From Caecitellus pseudoparvulus (taxonomy: Eukaryota > Bigyra: Bicosoecida), in contig CBFFRQ010000044.1 in assembly GCA_965644315.1 (NCBI GenBank), positions 333,817 through 397,816 on the forward strand: a stretch of 64,000 bases of DNA, given 5' to 3'. The notes beneath the pieces are model-generated. The model had not been told where the DNA came from. It saw only the letters and a program-made list of their open reading frames with translations, and did not search any database. Of the stretch, positions 41,101 to 52,800 are shown piece after piece (position 1 is the stretch's first letter; every line of letters starts with the position of its first letter). Position numbers and translations under genes: made by a program.

Positions 41101-42444
41101 CGCCTGCTGGGCGCGCCAGTTCACCTCTGCCAGCTGGGAGGCAGTTTTCTTTGCTGCAGCACCGCCGAAGGTGTTGGCGTACAGCGCTGCAGCACTGGCG
41201 GGCAGTGTGTGGTACAGGAACCACAGCACATCCCGCATCTGGCGACTGGGCGTAACGAGGAGGGCGCTGGGGAGAAACTTAGCAGAGAGGGGGTTGGCGT
41301 CAAAGTACTCCACGATCTTGGATCGTGCCACGCGCCATTTCACGGGGTTGGAGCTGTCGGACGTGCCACAGTGCACGATGGGCACAGGCGCTGAGGGGTG
41401 CGACGGGCCCAAGCGAGCAGCACCGCGCCCACCGCTGGGCAAGGGAGGCCTCGCGTACGCAGCCGCTGCCACCAGCATCTCGTTCACGCAATGGTCCAGC
41501 GGCACCAAATCGGCCGTGTTCTGAGGGCTGCCCTGCACTACCTTCACAACGCCAAGAGCGTGCGCGACCACCAACGCGCCCATGGCTGACACGACATCCA
41601 CCCACCCTGGCGTGGGCTCCCGCCAGGCCGCAACCACGATACTGGGCCGACAAATGATCAGGGGAAAGTCTGGTCCTGCCTCTTGCACAATTAGATGCTC
41701 CGCCATCGCCTTGGTGGCGGTGTACGTGTTCGGGAAGGTGCTCAACACCTCCACCTGCTTCTGCGTGATCTCCATGTCTGTCCAGGTCTGGCTGGCATCC
41801 AGCATGGCCCGCGGCTCCACTTCCAAGGGGGGCAGCTCCTCGGGAATGCGCTGCCCGATGCGGTGGGAGTTCACGTAGCACGTGGACACGTGCAGGTGCG
41901 CCGCCAACAAGGGCAGCGCCTTGGACACCTGCAACGCCTGCAGCGCACCGCCCATGTTCAGGGCAATGGCGCGGTCCAGGCGGTCGTCGAACGAGATGCT
42001 GGCGGCGCAGTGCAGCGTCACAGACACCTCCTCCGCCATGGCAGCCAAGTCGGCCTGGGACACCCCTAGCCGAGGCTCCAGCACATCCCCCGCCACTGCC
42101 ACCAGCTTGCTGCGCACCCAGTCCAAGGTTCCCGGGCCCCGCTCTCGCACGAGCGGCTCCCAAATGCGGGACTTGAAGATGTCATCCTCCAGCCTCGCCG
42201 CTGGGCTGCTGCCCTTCTTGGGGCGAATGAGCAGGAAGATGCGCCGAATGCCAGGGCACCCGCGCAGCAGCTTCTCCACGACAGCCTTGCCCACAAAGCC
42301 TGTGCCGCCTGTCACAAACACCGACCGCCCCTCATAGAATCGAGGTACTGATAGCCACCCAGTAGACTGCCCCGCGTGTGCGTGCAGCACGCCAGGCGCA
42401 GGCATGCTGCCGTGGCCAGTGGCTGAAGCGGAAATTGACTCCAT
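38200..42444 (-). CDS. Fatty acyl-CoA reductase / DHAP acyltransferase fusion (ether-lipid synthesis)
   Basis: A single uninterrupted frame of 1414 residues carries two enzymes. Residues about 40-600 form a fatty acyl-CoA reductase: the NAD(P) motif VTGGTGFVGK, IRRIFLLIRPKK, the catalytic YTATK (near residue 239), IICRPSIV and a FAR C-terminal sterile-type domain. Residues about 660-1400 are a GNPAT/PlsB-type acyltransferase with blocks HRSYMD (near 704), GAFFIRR, FFIEGTRSRSGK (near 782) and VPISLDYER. The last three residues, ARL, fit a type-1 peroxisomal targeting signal. In other eukaryotes FAR1 and GNPAT are separate peroxisomal enzymes giving fatty alcohol and acyl-DHAP, the two substrates of AGPS. 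An earlier in-frame start (42879) and a later one (42405) are possible. Confidence 0.88.
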   Translation of the reverse strand: MESISASATGHGSMPAPGVLHAHAGQSTGWLSVPRFYEGRSVFVTGGTGFVGKAVVEKLLRGCPGIRRIFLLIRPKKGSSPAARLEDDIFKSRIWEPLVRERGPGTLDWVRSKLVAVAGDVLEPRLGVSQADLAAMAEEVSVTLHCAASISFDDRLDRAIALNMGGALQALQVSKALPLLAAHLHVSTCYVNSHRIGQRIPEELPPLEVEPRAMLDASQTWTDMEITQKQVEVLSTFPNTYTATKAMAEHLIVQEAGPDFPLIICRPSIVVAAWREPTPGWVDVVSAMGALVVAHALGVVKVVQGSPQNTADLVPLDHCVNEMLVAAAAYARPPLPSGGRGAARLGPSHPSAPVPIVHCGTSDSSNPVKWRVARSKIVEYFDANPLSAKFLPSALLVTPSRQMRDVLWFLYHTLPASAAALYANTFGGAAAKKTASQLAEVNWRAQQAVQLFEHFTMHEFFFLSPSAHQLRAALAPEEVSMWTFDAAEIDWNRYFSHFGHGLSTFVMREDMVELGQEAVAHTELALTSGRLLQWDPDHHAISFPSLIPDLVWAYTSSRRPGYTHSGVLGRLLGATGWREGQAHEAKHVPRAFLPDADALRAAVLASPRVQAALQDLSKGVANAAAGGPESVVLSSDALAEAKRILAHIAATPDPSTPRLLGWGLRKVMRTIYQGITVDEAGLEAVRKLAVQSAQGGGPLLLLPSHRSYMDFLLLSYVFFAYNLPLPFIAAGEDFLGLASVSEMLRRSGAFFIRRSFRDDALYSAILRAYMQTLLVHNQVVEFFIEGTRSRSGKMLLPRYGMLDMALEPLLDGRLSKAWIVPISLDYERPLETLLYSSELLGQRKPKETLGNLLKSAQVLSQSFGRIALTFGAPISAHSLLPQLARDLDMPRITCVGEPAPGPTDCNVAYRESAARAPLMRAVANRLVGAIHGSTAAMPTHLVATLCLQYRQGIGMASLVKQVEWLRRQVVARGGRVACTEGQQRRQLPKVALDLLSPLVTDAEGRQVFAPNVSRREDYGRWIALGYYRNKLLQWWSLEGIWAIAMFAATAVAEGRQLQAAADGLDSDSDAGQHCVAWSAVLPSVLFLDALLRRELVRERSMVSVADTHPFSCLAPLRQRQATVQAVADTAAPCTVSDAVGGLLDALEQGTFQLACAESDGPRPTPDTAKTSTTAVSAAWSALMGSGGAAATPGAAPSEAAGAPSVPSSLPQAVQGRAEAAGLHPAAKVCVARGPAFSLACSMLWPFLDSYWVTVLALAALPMAPAGLADTSAAGSVGGIPLTCFAPRADLAGRTQWLAETLFHQRIISYYEACALETLNNAMATLVDWGVLVTAQAKPSEVSASVGQGTVAPGQRRFREKSVPCVALAPRYASRKALSALASTIAQFRKAAPVPLRSDPFSLTVSAELPMMARL
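42428..42438 (-). promoter_or_regulatory. YCAATTTCCGC element at FAR-acyltransferase 5' end
   Basis: TCAATTTCCGC in the sense orientation, four bases after the ATG at 42444 and 22 bases before the next in-frame ATG at 42405. If it is an initiator, the protein begins at 42405 and is 13 residues shorter. Confidence 0.4.
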
Positions 42445-43835
42445 TCTCTGGCTCTGCACAGTTCTGGTCGGAGCGCTCGACAAGGCAAGCTGAACTTGAG
42501 ATAAAGTCTCGTATTGCACTTTCCGACGGTAAAGCCGCGTAGGTTCAGTCGGATGGAGCGCTTCAGCGGCTGCAAGCGCCGTCCTGCGTGTTGGGTGGTG
42601 CACCGATGGGAGCACCAGCAGCACACCTCGGCGCCCAGCTCTGGCAGCACCGGGCCGCGCCAGGAGCTTCAACAGGCCGCAGTGAGCCACTGGAGTAGCA
42701 GTGAAGGGAAAATGTATGTCCGCACTGTCAGACTGGGCTGCTTTTTCCATCTCGGCAGACATGAGCGCGGACAGGTTCAGCGATGTTCGGGAGACTGTGG
42801 CGTACGCACGCAAACAGGAGACACCCTGGTGCCACAGCCAAAGTCTGTACGTGCACAATACGTGAGCCGTAGCAGGCATGGCGGGCAGCGGGGCCCGCTA
42901 TCACAGCAATGTCACGTAAGTAGACTCCGCGCAATTCGCTTGAAGGCAGCTTGGCGTGCTTCCTCTGTGACTATCTTTCATGGAGGAGGGTTTGATGAGT
43001 TGCATATTGCCAAGGGTCCACTGTACAGGTCTCCAGCAGTGTGTGAAGCGCTGGCTCGCTGCCGGCGGGTGATGGGGCCACGGTCAGTGCGGCATGCCAA
43101 GGTGGGGGAACAAGAAGGACTCACAGCCAGGGAGCCAGAGTACCATCGATCTAAAGCGGCGATGTATTTGTCCCTGCGCTTCAGCGAGTCAGATAGACGT
43201 GTTCTTTGGGTCGTCTCTGCCGCGAGTCAGCGCTGGAGAGCGGATGCCCACGTGTCGCAAGCAGACTGGCTTCGGGAAGCATCCATGCTGGAGTGCCAAC
43301 CACAAGCAAACCAGTGCGGAAACGTGTGTACAAATGCACTGGCCTCTTTCACAGAAGTGCTGCCTGGGGGAGCAGCCTGCACCTCATGATGGCACGGGTG
43401 TGTAGGCCAACGAAGCCAGCGGGTCACGCTCTGCGGAAGGCTGCCCGACGGGCTTTCAAGTGGAGCACAAGGGCAAGCAAGAGGAACAGAAGCACCAGTC
43501 TCGTCGTGTAACTCATCTACAAGGCAAGCGAAGTAGTCCCAAGTGTCGTTGCCTTTGCGCTCCTTGCCAGTGTCAGCTGAAAGAGAAAGTGCTTCGGTGT
43601 CGGACCAGACACCTGCACCGCGGCACTCCCGACGATCCGCAAATTCCAACCAAACCACTCTTTCCTCGCAACGGGCCCTGAACTTCTAGATCTTTTCTCA
43701 GTTCCCAAACTGCGCCCGGTGAACCGCGGGGCTGCTCCTGGTCGTTCACTTCCCATCAGCGCGTGTCAGCTTCGACGAGGCTGGGCTGGTGTAACCTCTT
43801 GCCTTCCAGCGCGCCTGCGCCTCGCACCTTCCAAC
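42445..43835. other. Intergenic region between divergent FAR fusion and adhesin
   Basis: About 1.4 kb, the longest spacer in the gene-dense half. The reductase frame stays open upstream to 42879 but shows no conserved sequence there. No other gene is supported; the composition is slightly less GC-rich than the neighbours. It presumably contains both divergent promoters, though no exact YCAATTTCCGC copy faces the adhesin. Confidence 0.45.
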
Positions 43836-46800
43836 ATGGGCATCTGCCGCGCGCTCTTCGTACTATGTGCCTCTCTGGCGAGCGTGCACGCCACCCATTG
43901 GCGGTGAGTTTGGCGTGCAGCGCATGCAGTCTGATGCACCCTGAACGACGCCAGCGAGGCCTGCTCGTGCCGCGCTCTGCGGGGCACCTGCGTGGCAGAT
44001 CACCTTGCAGCATCATGCACTGTTCATGTTTAAGCGTGTGGTTGTGCTTTCTGCTGCTACTTGTCCCTGCGAGGCAGGGCTGCGTGGCATGGAGTTTCCT
44101 GCGCCCTGCCTGACGAAGCCCGTCCCTCACCACCCCTTACACCACGATCCCCGCGGCACAGGTTCGGAAAGCTGTCATGGCGACACATCGGCGCCGACAC
44201 AAACGACTTTCTCGTGGAGTTCACCTCCGTCATTGCTTGGTGAGTGTGTGGTGGCGCGGGTAGAGTGTGGGCGTTTCTCCCGCAGCGCACTTTGCATCGC
44301 CACTCCGTCTCAGGCGCCGAACGTTTTTCACTCCCAACCCCAACGTTGGAGATCTATTCGATCATGGTGTACGTCGTGTTCCTGGCCCGCGGGCGTGCGC
44401 TCCAACCCCAAGCGACGTGGTGCACGTGGTGAACAGAATCGACGGGCAACGCAGGTGAAACGCAACCGCTGCGCGCTGAATCTTTTCGCAGGGCTCTTTC
44501 TCAATGGGCGATGGAGTTGGCTCGAACAACTTGCATGACTACACTGTCACAGTGGCAAACAATGTCGATGATTACATCATCGGCACCAAGACGTGGACAT
44601 ACACGTTTCCCAACGCGACCAACAATGGAGCGCCTTTCTACGTGAATTACGCTGCCTGCTGTCGCCTGTCCACGCTGAAAAACGGCAAAGGTGGGTGAGA
44701 CGTGAGCAGTCTGACTCGCATCTGCCTGGCTGACCCTGCTCCCTAATTCTGTGCAGATGGGTCATGGAACTTGTGGGCCAATGTGGACCTGGACACGCGT
44801 GGCAAGTCCTTCATCAACTCTTGCCCTGAGTCTACTCAGGTGCCCATCCAACTCGTTAGCAACGCGCGCGTCGTGACGTGGTTCCTCCCTGTCATTGACC
44901 AGAACAACGACCCGGTGACCTTCCGACTTGCCACGACTGCTGAGAACGGCAACATCCCCCAGTACACTGGTGTGCAAGTGAACAATGAGACGGGCCTCAT
45001 CACGTTCGACGCAACGACAAGTTCTGCAGGGGACCTCCACCCTGTCGTCATTGTCATCAGTGATGGCAGCTGCCAGTCTGTGATCGACTTCCTCGTGAAG
45101 GTTGTGGAGCCTGATAAGTACTGCATCGGTTGCAGTAGTGGCCACAACTGCCGCCAGTGTGGGCAAGACGTGGATTGCCTCGTGGGAGGCGCATCAGGGT
45201 GTGACACACCAGGCGCCCTTTGCCTGGAAAATGCCGCCCCCAACATCACCTCGGCCTTTGAGGGGTCCCCAGTGGCAAACTGCGTCTTCTCCAACCAGCC
45301 CCTGACTTTCGATGTCACTGCCGTGGACGGCATCGATGTCTGCGACAACATTGAGCTCATCTCATCAGACCTGCCCACTGGCGCGACCCTCACCCACAGC
45401 AACGCGCCAACGGCCAACCCGCTCACCATGACCTTCGATTGGACGCCGACAGGCGGACAGGTTGGCAGTTACTCCATGACGTTCTTCGCTCGGGACAACG
45501 CCAACGCGCTCTCCCGCAACATCGTCGTGGACCTCTTTGTGCCTGGCCCGACTTCCGTTCTGGCCCCGCCCATTTCGTCTGTATCCCCCTTGTCCTTCTG
45601 GAGTGATGCCACTGGTACGGATCTGGACGTGACCATTCTTGGGTCAGACTTTGAACAGTCATCAGACTTGAATTGCGCGATGCTGCTCGAAGGCGAGCCT
45701 GAAGCGAGCAAGGTGTTTGACCGGGCAGACTACATCACCTCCTCCGAGATCCGGTGCCGCATGGCCGAATACGATGACTTGGACCTGGACAGCAGCAGCC
45801 CGTTTGTGCCCTTTGCCAACTTCTCAGTCTCCAACGCGGCATCCTGCGGCGTCTTCACGTACTATGAAGACGACTTGGTCGTGTACTACCCACGAGACGT
45901 CTTCTCCAGCGTGCAGGTCATCTCGGAGAGCACAGCTGTCACCTTCAGACCTGACACGCTTACGTACTCAGTCACGCTGACTCGCCGGACAGACCCTGCC
46001 TTGGATGTGGGCGTCAGGGACGTGGCCTTTGTGGACGCTACGCTTGCTGCTGGCGCGTACACCGTGGAAAGCGTCGCTGTGAACGGTAACACGGGGGCTG
46101 GAGCTACAGCTCGTGCCACTGCTGTCGGCTCAGGTGTTCCTGGAGCCGTGTTCACGCTTGAGACGGTGCCAACACAGGTGACCACAATTGAAGTTGTACT
46201 GCAAGTGACTGGTTCAGCTGATGGCCAGGGGCAGAACATTCCGCTACCTGTGCTTTCTGCTACACACGGCTACGACATCCGAGAGCCGATGGGCGCCACG
46301 GACCCGGGCTTCGTAAACCCGCTTGCCATCCCAGCAGTGGTTGACTCCGCGTCGGCGCCCACGATGTGGGCTCAAGTAAACGACGCGAACATGCAGCCGC
46401 TGTCTGTCGTGGGGGACGCTTCAGGTGCCTCTCCCTCTGTTCTCACCCCCGCTGAGGTGATCACAGTGACTCTGCAGGTGGAGCTGCCCTTCACGGGACG
46501 CTTGCACGGCGCCCAGCTTGACGTCCAGCTGTCCTCCACCTCCCATGCAGTTAGCCCGCAAGATGTTATGCAGCTGCACTCCCTTGTGAGCTTGTCGGAG
46601 CCAACTGGGGATGTCACTGCAACAAAACCACCACACTTCTCTGGCGTGAGCCTGTCCGCCGCAAATGTGGCTGGCGCAACCACCGCAACGACTACTTCCC
46701 TCTCTGTCGACCTTGGCGTGCTGGAGAATGCTGCAGATGCTCAAAGGACGATCGACATTGTCTTCGAGTGTGTTGTGCCGACCACGGCGCCTTCCAGCTC

Positions 46801-49800
46801 AGATGTCAGCCTCAACGCGCAGCTGTCGTTTCAGCGCCCGTCCACTGGCGACCTCGCGCCTGATACACCCCCTCTCGGGCCCTTCCAGCTGGTGACATCA
46901 GCGAGTGCTGCCTTCACCATCGGAACTCCCGATGTCACCATGGTTCTTGTGGGCACCCCGTCGGGCCCGATAGATGCAGGCGACCACTGGACGCAACAGT
47001 TCACCCTGAACGCTGCAGGCGGCCCAGGCAGAGCCAACGCTTACGCCTTGCTGCTGCAAGATGCGAACCTTGCAAGCGACAACTACCGTGTACATTCCGT
47101 TTCTGTGAATGGAACGGCAGTTTTCACTGCGAACACTGCGGGGGATCCGCAGGACGGCCTCGCCAGTGTTGGGCGTGGACCAGGAGGCGGCGGCAACCAG
47201 CAGCTTTTAGCAAACGTTGCTATGCTTCAAGCTGGAACAGCTACTATTATTGAGGTTGAGTTTCTCGCTTACATTTCTATCGAGGCAAGTTCCCACGTCG
47301 AAGCAGAGTACTCAATCTCGTACGATTCTCACCCAGGACCGTCTGTGGCTGGTCAGCCCGCAGCAACTTACGCATCGACACCCCAAACGACAACAATCTT
47401 GACAGCGACCCCAACCGCATCTGCGACAGAAGGGGGCCTGGACGCTGTGACGGCGGCGTCCAGTGGCAGTGCCGTGCCGCGGCAGGTGTTCCCTGGCAGC
47501 GCCGTGGACGTGTCGGTGAGTGTGGGCGTGCCTGAGGGCACCGTGAGCGGCGCGTCAGTGACTGTGGACTTGTCGGGGTGGACCAGCGGCACGTCGCCGG
47601 TGGTGATTGCTGGCGTGTCGGGTGTGTCTGGCAGTGCAGGTGTGGTGAGTGACGTGTCAGGGGGGCTGGGCGGTGTGGCGGCGGGCGCCGTCGTGTCTGG
47701 CGATGGCACGAGTGTGACTGTGCCGCTGGGCACGCTTGTGAACAACGACACTGACAACAGCGTGGGTGAGACTGTGGACCTGACGGTGTCGCTGTCGGTG
47801 CGTGACGTGGCGGGGCTGGTGCCAGGTGACGTCGTGACGGCTGTGGCGACGCTGAGCAGTGTGGGTCTGCTGAGCGCTGGCAGCACGAGTGGGGGGTCGG
47901 CCGTGTCGTCGGCTGGGTACGGGCTGGTGGTGGGTGCGCCTGACCTGGAGCTGAGCGCGGGGCCTGTGTGGGTGCCAGTGGACGGGACGTCTGTGGACGC
48001 CGGGGATGTGATCAGTGTGAGCTGGAGCGTGGGGCACACGGGTGCCAGCAGTGCGCCGGGCTTCAACATCAGTGCAGACCTGTCGGGTGTGCTGGGCAGC
48101 GGTCTGCTGCCGGTGGTGGATGTGCTGGTGGGCGGGTCCAGCCTGGGTGCGGGTGTGGTGTCGACGCTGAACGCGGACGGCGTGGCGGTGCTGGTGTCTG
48201 AGCTGCCGGTGGGCAGCACGGCGGACCTGTCCGTGGTGCTGGGCGTGCCGTTGAGCATGGAGGGCGGCGCAGCGCTGCCGGCCCTGCAGCTGTCTGTGCC
48301 GTACACGACGACGTCACGCAGCGACGCGGGTGCGGGGTCTGACGTGCTGGTGAGCGGGTCCATCAGCCTGCCTGCGGGGTCGCCGTCTGTGTCGGTGTCT
48401 GAGGGCGGCCTGGACGCTGTGACGGCGGCGTCCAGTGGCAGTGCCGTGCCGCGGCAGGTGTTCCCTGGCAGCGCCGTGGACGTGTCGGTGAGTGTGGGCG
48501 TGCCTGAGGGCACCGTGAGCGGCGCGTCAGTGACTGTGGACTTGTCGGGGTGGACCAGCGGCACGTCGCCGGTGGTGATTGCCGGCGTGTCGGGTGTGTC
48601 TGGCAGTGGTGGTGTGGTGAGTGACGTGTCAGGGGGGCTGGGCGGTGTGGCGGCGGGCGCCGTCGTGTCTGGCGATGGCACGAGTGTGACTGTGCCGCTG
48701 GGCACGCTCGTGAACAACGACACTGACAACAGCGTGGGTGAGACTGTGGACCTGACGGTGTCGCTGTCGGTGCGTGACGTGGCGGGGCTGGTGCCAGGTG
48801 ACGTCGTGACGGCTGTGGCGACGCTGAGCAGTGTGGGTCTGCTGAGCGCTGGCAGCACGAGTGGGGGGTCGGCCGTGTCGTCGGCTGGGTACGGGCTGGT
48901 GGTGGGTGCGCCTGACCTGGAGCTGAGCGCGGGGCCTGTGTGGGTGCCAGTGGACGGGACGTCTGTGGACGCCGGGGATGTGATCAGTGTGAGCTGGAGC
49001 GTGGGGCACACGGGTGCCAGCAGTGCGCCGGGCTTCAACATCAGTGCAGACCTGTCGGGTGTGCTGGGCAGCGGTCTGTTGCCGGTGGTGGATGTGCTGG
49101 TGGGCGGGTCCAGCCTGGGTGCGGGCGTGGTGTCTGCGTTGAACGCGGACGGCGTGGCGGTGCTGGTGTCTGAGCTGCCGGTGGGCAGCACGGCGGACCT
49201 GTCCGTGGTGCTGGGCGTGCCGTTGAGCATGGAGGGCGGCGCAGCGCTGCCGGCCCTGCAGCTGTCCGTGCCGTACACGACGACGTCACGCAGCGACGCG
49301 GGTGCGGGGTCTGACGTGCTGGTGAGCGGGTCCATCAGCCTGCCTGCGGGGTCGCCGTCTGTGTCGGTGTCTGAGGGCGGCCTGGACGCTGTGACGGCGG
49401 CGTCCAGTGGCAGTGCCGTGCCGCGGCAGGTGTTCCCTGGCAGCGCCGTGGACGTGTCGGTGAGTGTGGGCGTGCCTGAGGGCACCGTGAGCGGCGCGTC
49501 AGTGACTGTGGACTTGTCGGGGTGGACCAGCGGCACGTCGCCGGTGGTGATTGCCGGCGTGTCGGGTGTGTCTGGCAGTGGCGGTGTGGCCAGCGACGTG
49601 TCGGGGGGCCTGGGCGGTGTGGCGGCGGGCGCCGTCGTGTCTGGCGATGGCACGAGTGTGACTGTGCCGCTGGGCACGCTTGTGAACAACGACACTGACA
49701 ACAGCGTGGGTGAGACTGTGGACCTGACGGTGTCGCTGTCGGTGCGTGACGTGGCGGGGCTGGTGCCAGGTGACGTCGTGACGGCTGTGGCGACGCTGAG

Positions 49801-52800
49801 CAGTGTGGGTCTGCTGAGCGCTGGCAGCACGAGTGGGGGGTCGGCCGTGTCGTCGGCTGGGTACGGGCTGGTGGTGGGTGCGCCTGACCTGGAGCTGAGC
49901 GCGGGGCCTGTGTGGGTGCCAGTGGACGGGACGTCTGTGGACGCCGGGGATGTGATCAGTGTGAGCTGGAGCGTGGGGCACACGGGTGCCAGCAGTGCGC
50001 CGGGCTTCAACATCAGTGCAGACCTGTCGGGTGTGCTGGGCAGCGGTCTGTTGCCGGTGGTGGATGTGCTGGTGGGCGGGTCCAGCCTGGGTGCGGGTGT
50101 GGTGTCGACGCTGAACGCGGACGGCGTGGCGGTGCTGGTGTCTGAGCTGCCGTTGGGCAGCACGGCGGACCTGTCCGTGGTGCTGGGCGTGCCGTTGAGC
50201 ATGGAGGGCGGCGCAGCGCTGCCGGCCCTGCAGCTGTCTGTGCCGTACACGACGACGTCACGCAGCGACGCGGGTGCGGGGTCTGACGTGCTGGTGAGCG
50301 GGTCCATCAGCCTGCCTGCGGGGTCGCCGTCTGTGTCGGTGTCTGAGGGCGGCCTGGACGCTGTGACGGCGGCGTCCAGTGGCAGTGCCGTGCCGCGGCA
50401 GGTGTTCCCTGGCAGCGCCGTGGACGTGTCGGTGAGTGTGGGCGTGCCTGAGGGCACCGTGAGCGGCGCGTCAGTGACTGTGGACTTGTCGGGGTGGACC
50501 AGCGGCACGTCGCCGGTGGTGATTGCTGGCGTGTCGGGTGTGTCTGGCAGTGGCGGTGTGGTCAGTGACGTGTCGGGGGGGCTGGGCGGTGTGGCGGCGG
50601 GCGCCGTCGTGTCTGGCGATGGCACGAGTGTGACTGTACCGCTGGGCACGCTTGTGAACAACGACACTGACAACAGCGTGGGGGAGACTGTGAACCTGAC
50701 GGTGTCGCTGTCGGTGCGTGACGTGGCGGGGCTGGTGCCAGGTGACGTCGTGACGGCTGTGGCGACGCTGAGCAGTGTGGGTCTGCTGAGCGCTGGCAGC
50801 ACGAGTGGGGGGTCGGCCGTGTCGTCGGCTGGGTACGGGCTGGTGGTGGGTGCGCCTGACCTGGAGCTGAGCGCGGGGCCTGTGTGGGTGCCAGTGGACG
50901 GGACGTCTGTGGACGCCGGGGATGTGATCAGTGTGAGCTGGAGCGTGGGGCACACGGGTGCCAGCAGTGCGCCGGGCTTCAACATCAGTGCAGACCTGTC
51001 GGGTGTGCTGGGCAGCGGTCTGTTGCCGGTGGTGGATGTGCTGGTGGGCGGGTCCAGCCTGGGTGCGGGTGTGGTGTCGACGCTGAACGCGGACGGCGTG
51101 GCGGTGCTGGTGTCTGAGCTGCCGGTGGGCAGCACGGCGGACCTGTCCGTGGTGCTGGGCGTGCCGTTGAGCATGGAGGGCGGCGCAGCGCTGCCGGCCC
51201 TGCAGCTGTCTGTGCCGTACACGACGACGTCACGCAGCGACGCGGGTGCGGGGTCTGACGTGCTGGTGAGCGGGTCCATCAGCCTGCCTGCGGGGTCGCC
51301 GTCTGTGTCGGTGTCTGAGGGCGGCCTGGACGCTGTGACGGCGGCGTCCAGTGGCAGTGCCGTGCCGCGGCAGGTGTTCCCTGGCAGCGCCGTGGACGTG
51401 TCGGTGAGTGTGGGCGTGCCTGAGGGCACCGTGAGCGGCGCGTCAGTGACTGTGGACTTGTCGGGGTGGACCAGCGGCACGTCGCCGGTGGTGATTGCCG
51501 GCGTGTCGGGTGTGTCTGGCAGTGGCGGTGTGGCCAGCGACGTGTCGGGGGGCCTGGGCGGTGTGGCGGCGGGCGCCGTCGTGTCTGGCGATGGCACGAG
51601 TGTGACTGTGCCGCTGGGCACGCTCGTGAACAACGACACTGACAACAGCGTGGGTGAGACTGTGGACCTGACGGTGTCGCTGACGGTGCGTGACGTGGCG
51701 GGGCTGGTGCCAGGTGACGTCGTGACGGCTGTGGCGACGCTGAGCAGTGTGGGTCTGCTGAGCGCTGGCAGCACGAGTGGGGGGTCGGCCGTGTCGTCGG
51801 CTGGGTACGGGCTGGTGGTGGGTGCGCCTGACCTGGAGCTGAGCGCGGGGCCTGTGTGGGTGCCAGTGGACGGGACGTCTGTGGACGCCGGGGATGTGAT
51901 CAGTGTGAGCTGGAGCGTGGGGCACACGGGTGCCAGCAGTGCGCCGGGCTTCAACATCAGTGCAGACCTGTCGGGTGTGCTGGGCAGCGGTCTGTTGCCG
52001 GTGGTGGATGTGCTGGTGGGCGGGTCCAGCCTGGGTGCGGGTGTGGTGTCGACGCTGAACGCGGACGGCGTGGCGGTGCTGGTGTCTGAGCTGCCGTTGG
52101 GCAGCACGGCGGACCTGTCCGTGGTGCTGGGCGTGCCGTTGAGCATGGAGGGCGGCGCAGCGCTGCCGGCCCTGCAGCTGTCCGTGCCGTACACGACGAC
52201 GTCACGCAGCGACGCCGGTGCGGGGTCTGATGTGCTGGTGAGCGGGTCCATCAGCCTGCCTGCGGGGTCGCCGTCTGTGTCGGTGTCTGAGGGCGGCCTG
52301 GACGCTGTGACGGCGGCGTCCAGTGGCAGTGCCGTGCCGCGGCAGGTGTTCCCTGGCAGCGCCGTGGACGTGTCGGTGAGTGTGGGCGTGCCTGAGGGCA
52401 CCGTGAGCGGCGCGTCAGTGACTGTGGACTTGTCGGGGTGGACCAGCGGCACGTCGCCGGTGGTGATTGCTGGCGTGTCGGGTGTGTCTGGCAGTGCAGG
52501 TGTGGTGAGTGACGTGTCAGGGGGGCTGGGCGGTGTGGCGGCGGGCGCCGTCGTGTCTGGCGATGGCACGAGTGTGACTGTGCCGCTGGGCACGCTTGTG
52601 AACAACGACACTGACAACAGCGTGGGTGAGACTGTGGACCTGACGGTGTCGCTGTCGGTGCGTGACGTGGCGGGGCTGGTGCCAGGTGACGTCGTGACGG
52701 CTGTGGCGACGCTGAGCAGTGTGGGTCTGCTGAGCGCTGGCAGCACGAGTGGGGGGTCGGCCGTGTCGTCGGCTGGGTACGGGCTGGTGGTGGGTGCGCC

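Noticed and set aside
42445-42879. N-terminal extension of the FAR fusion to an ATG at 42879
   Set aside because: The frame is open but the extra 145 residues show no conserved features, and the promoter-like element at 42428 suggests a later start.
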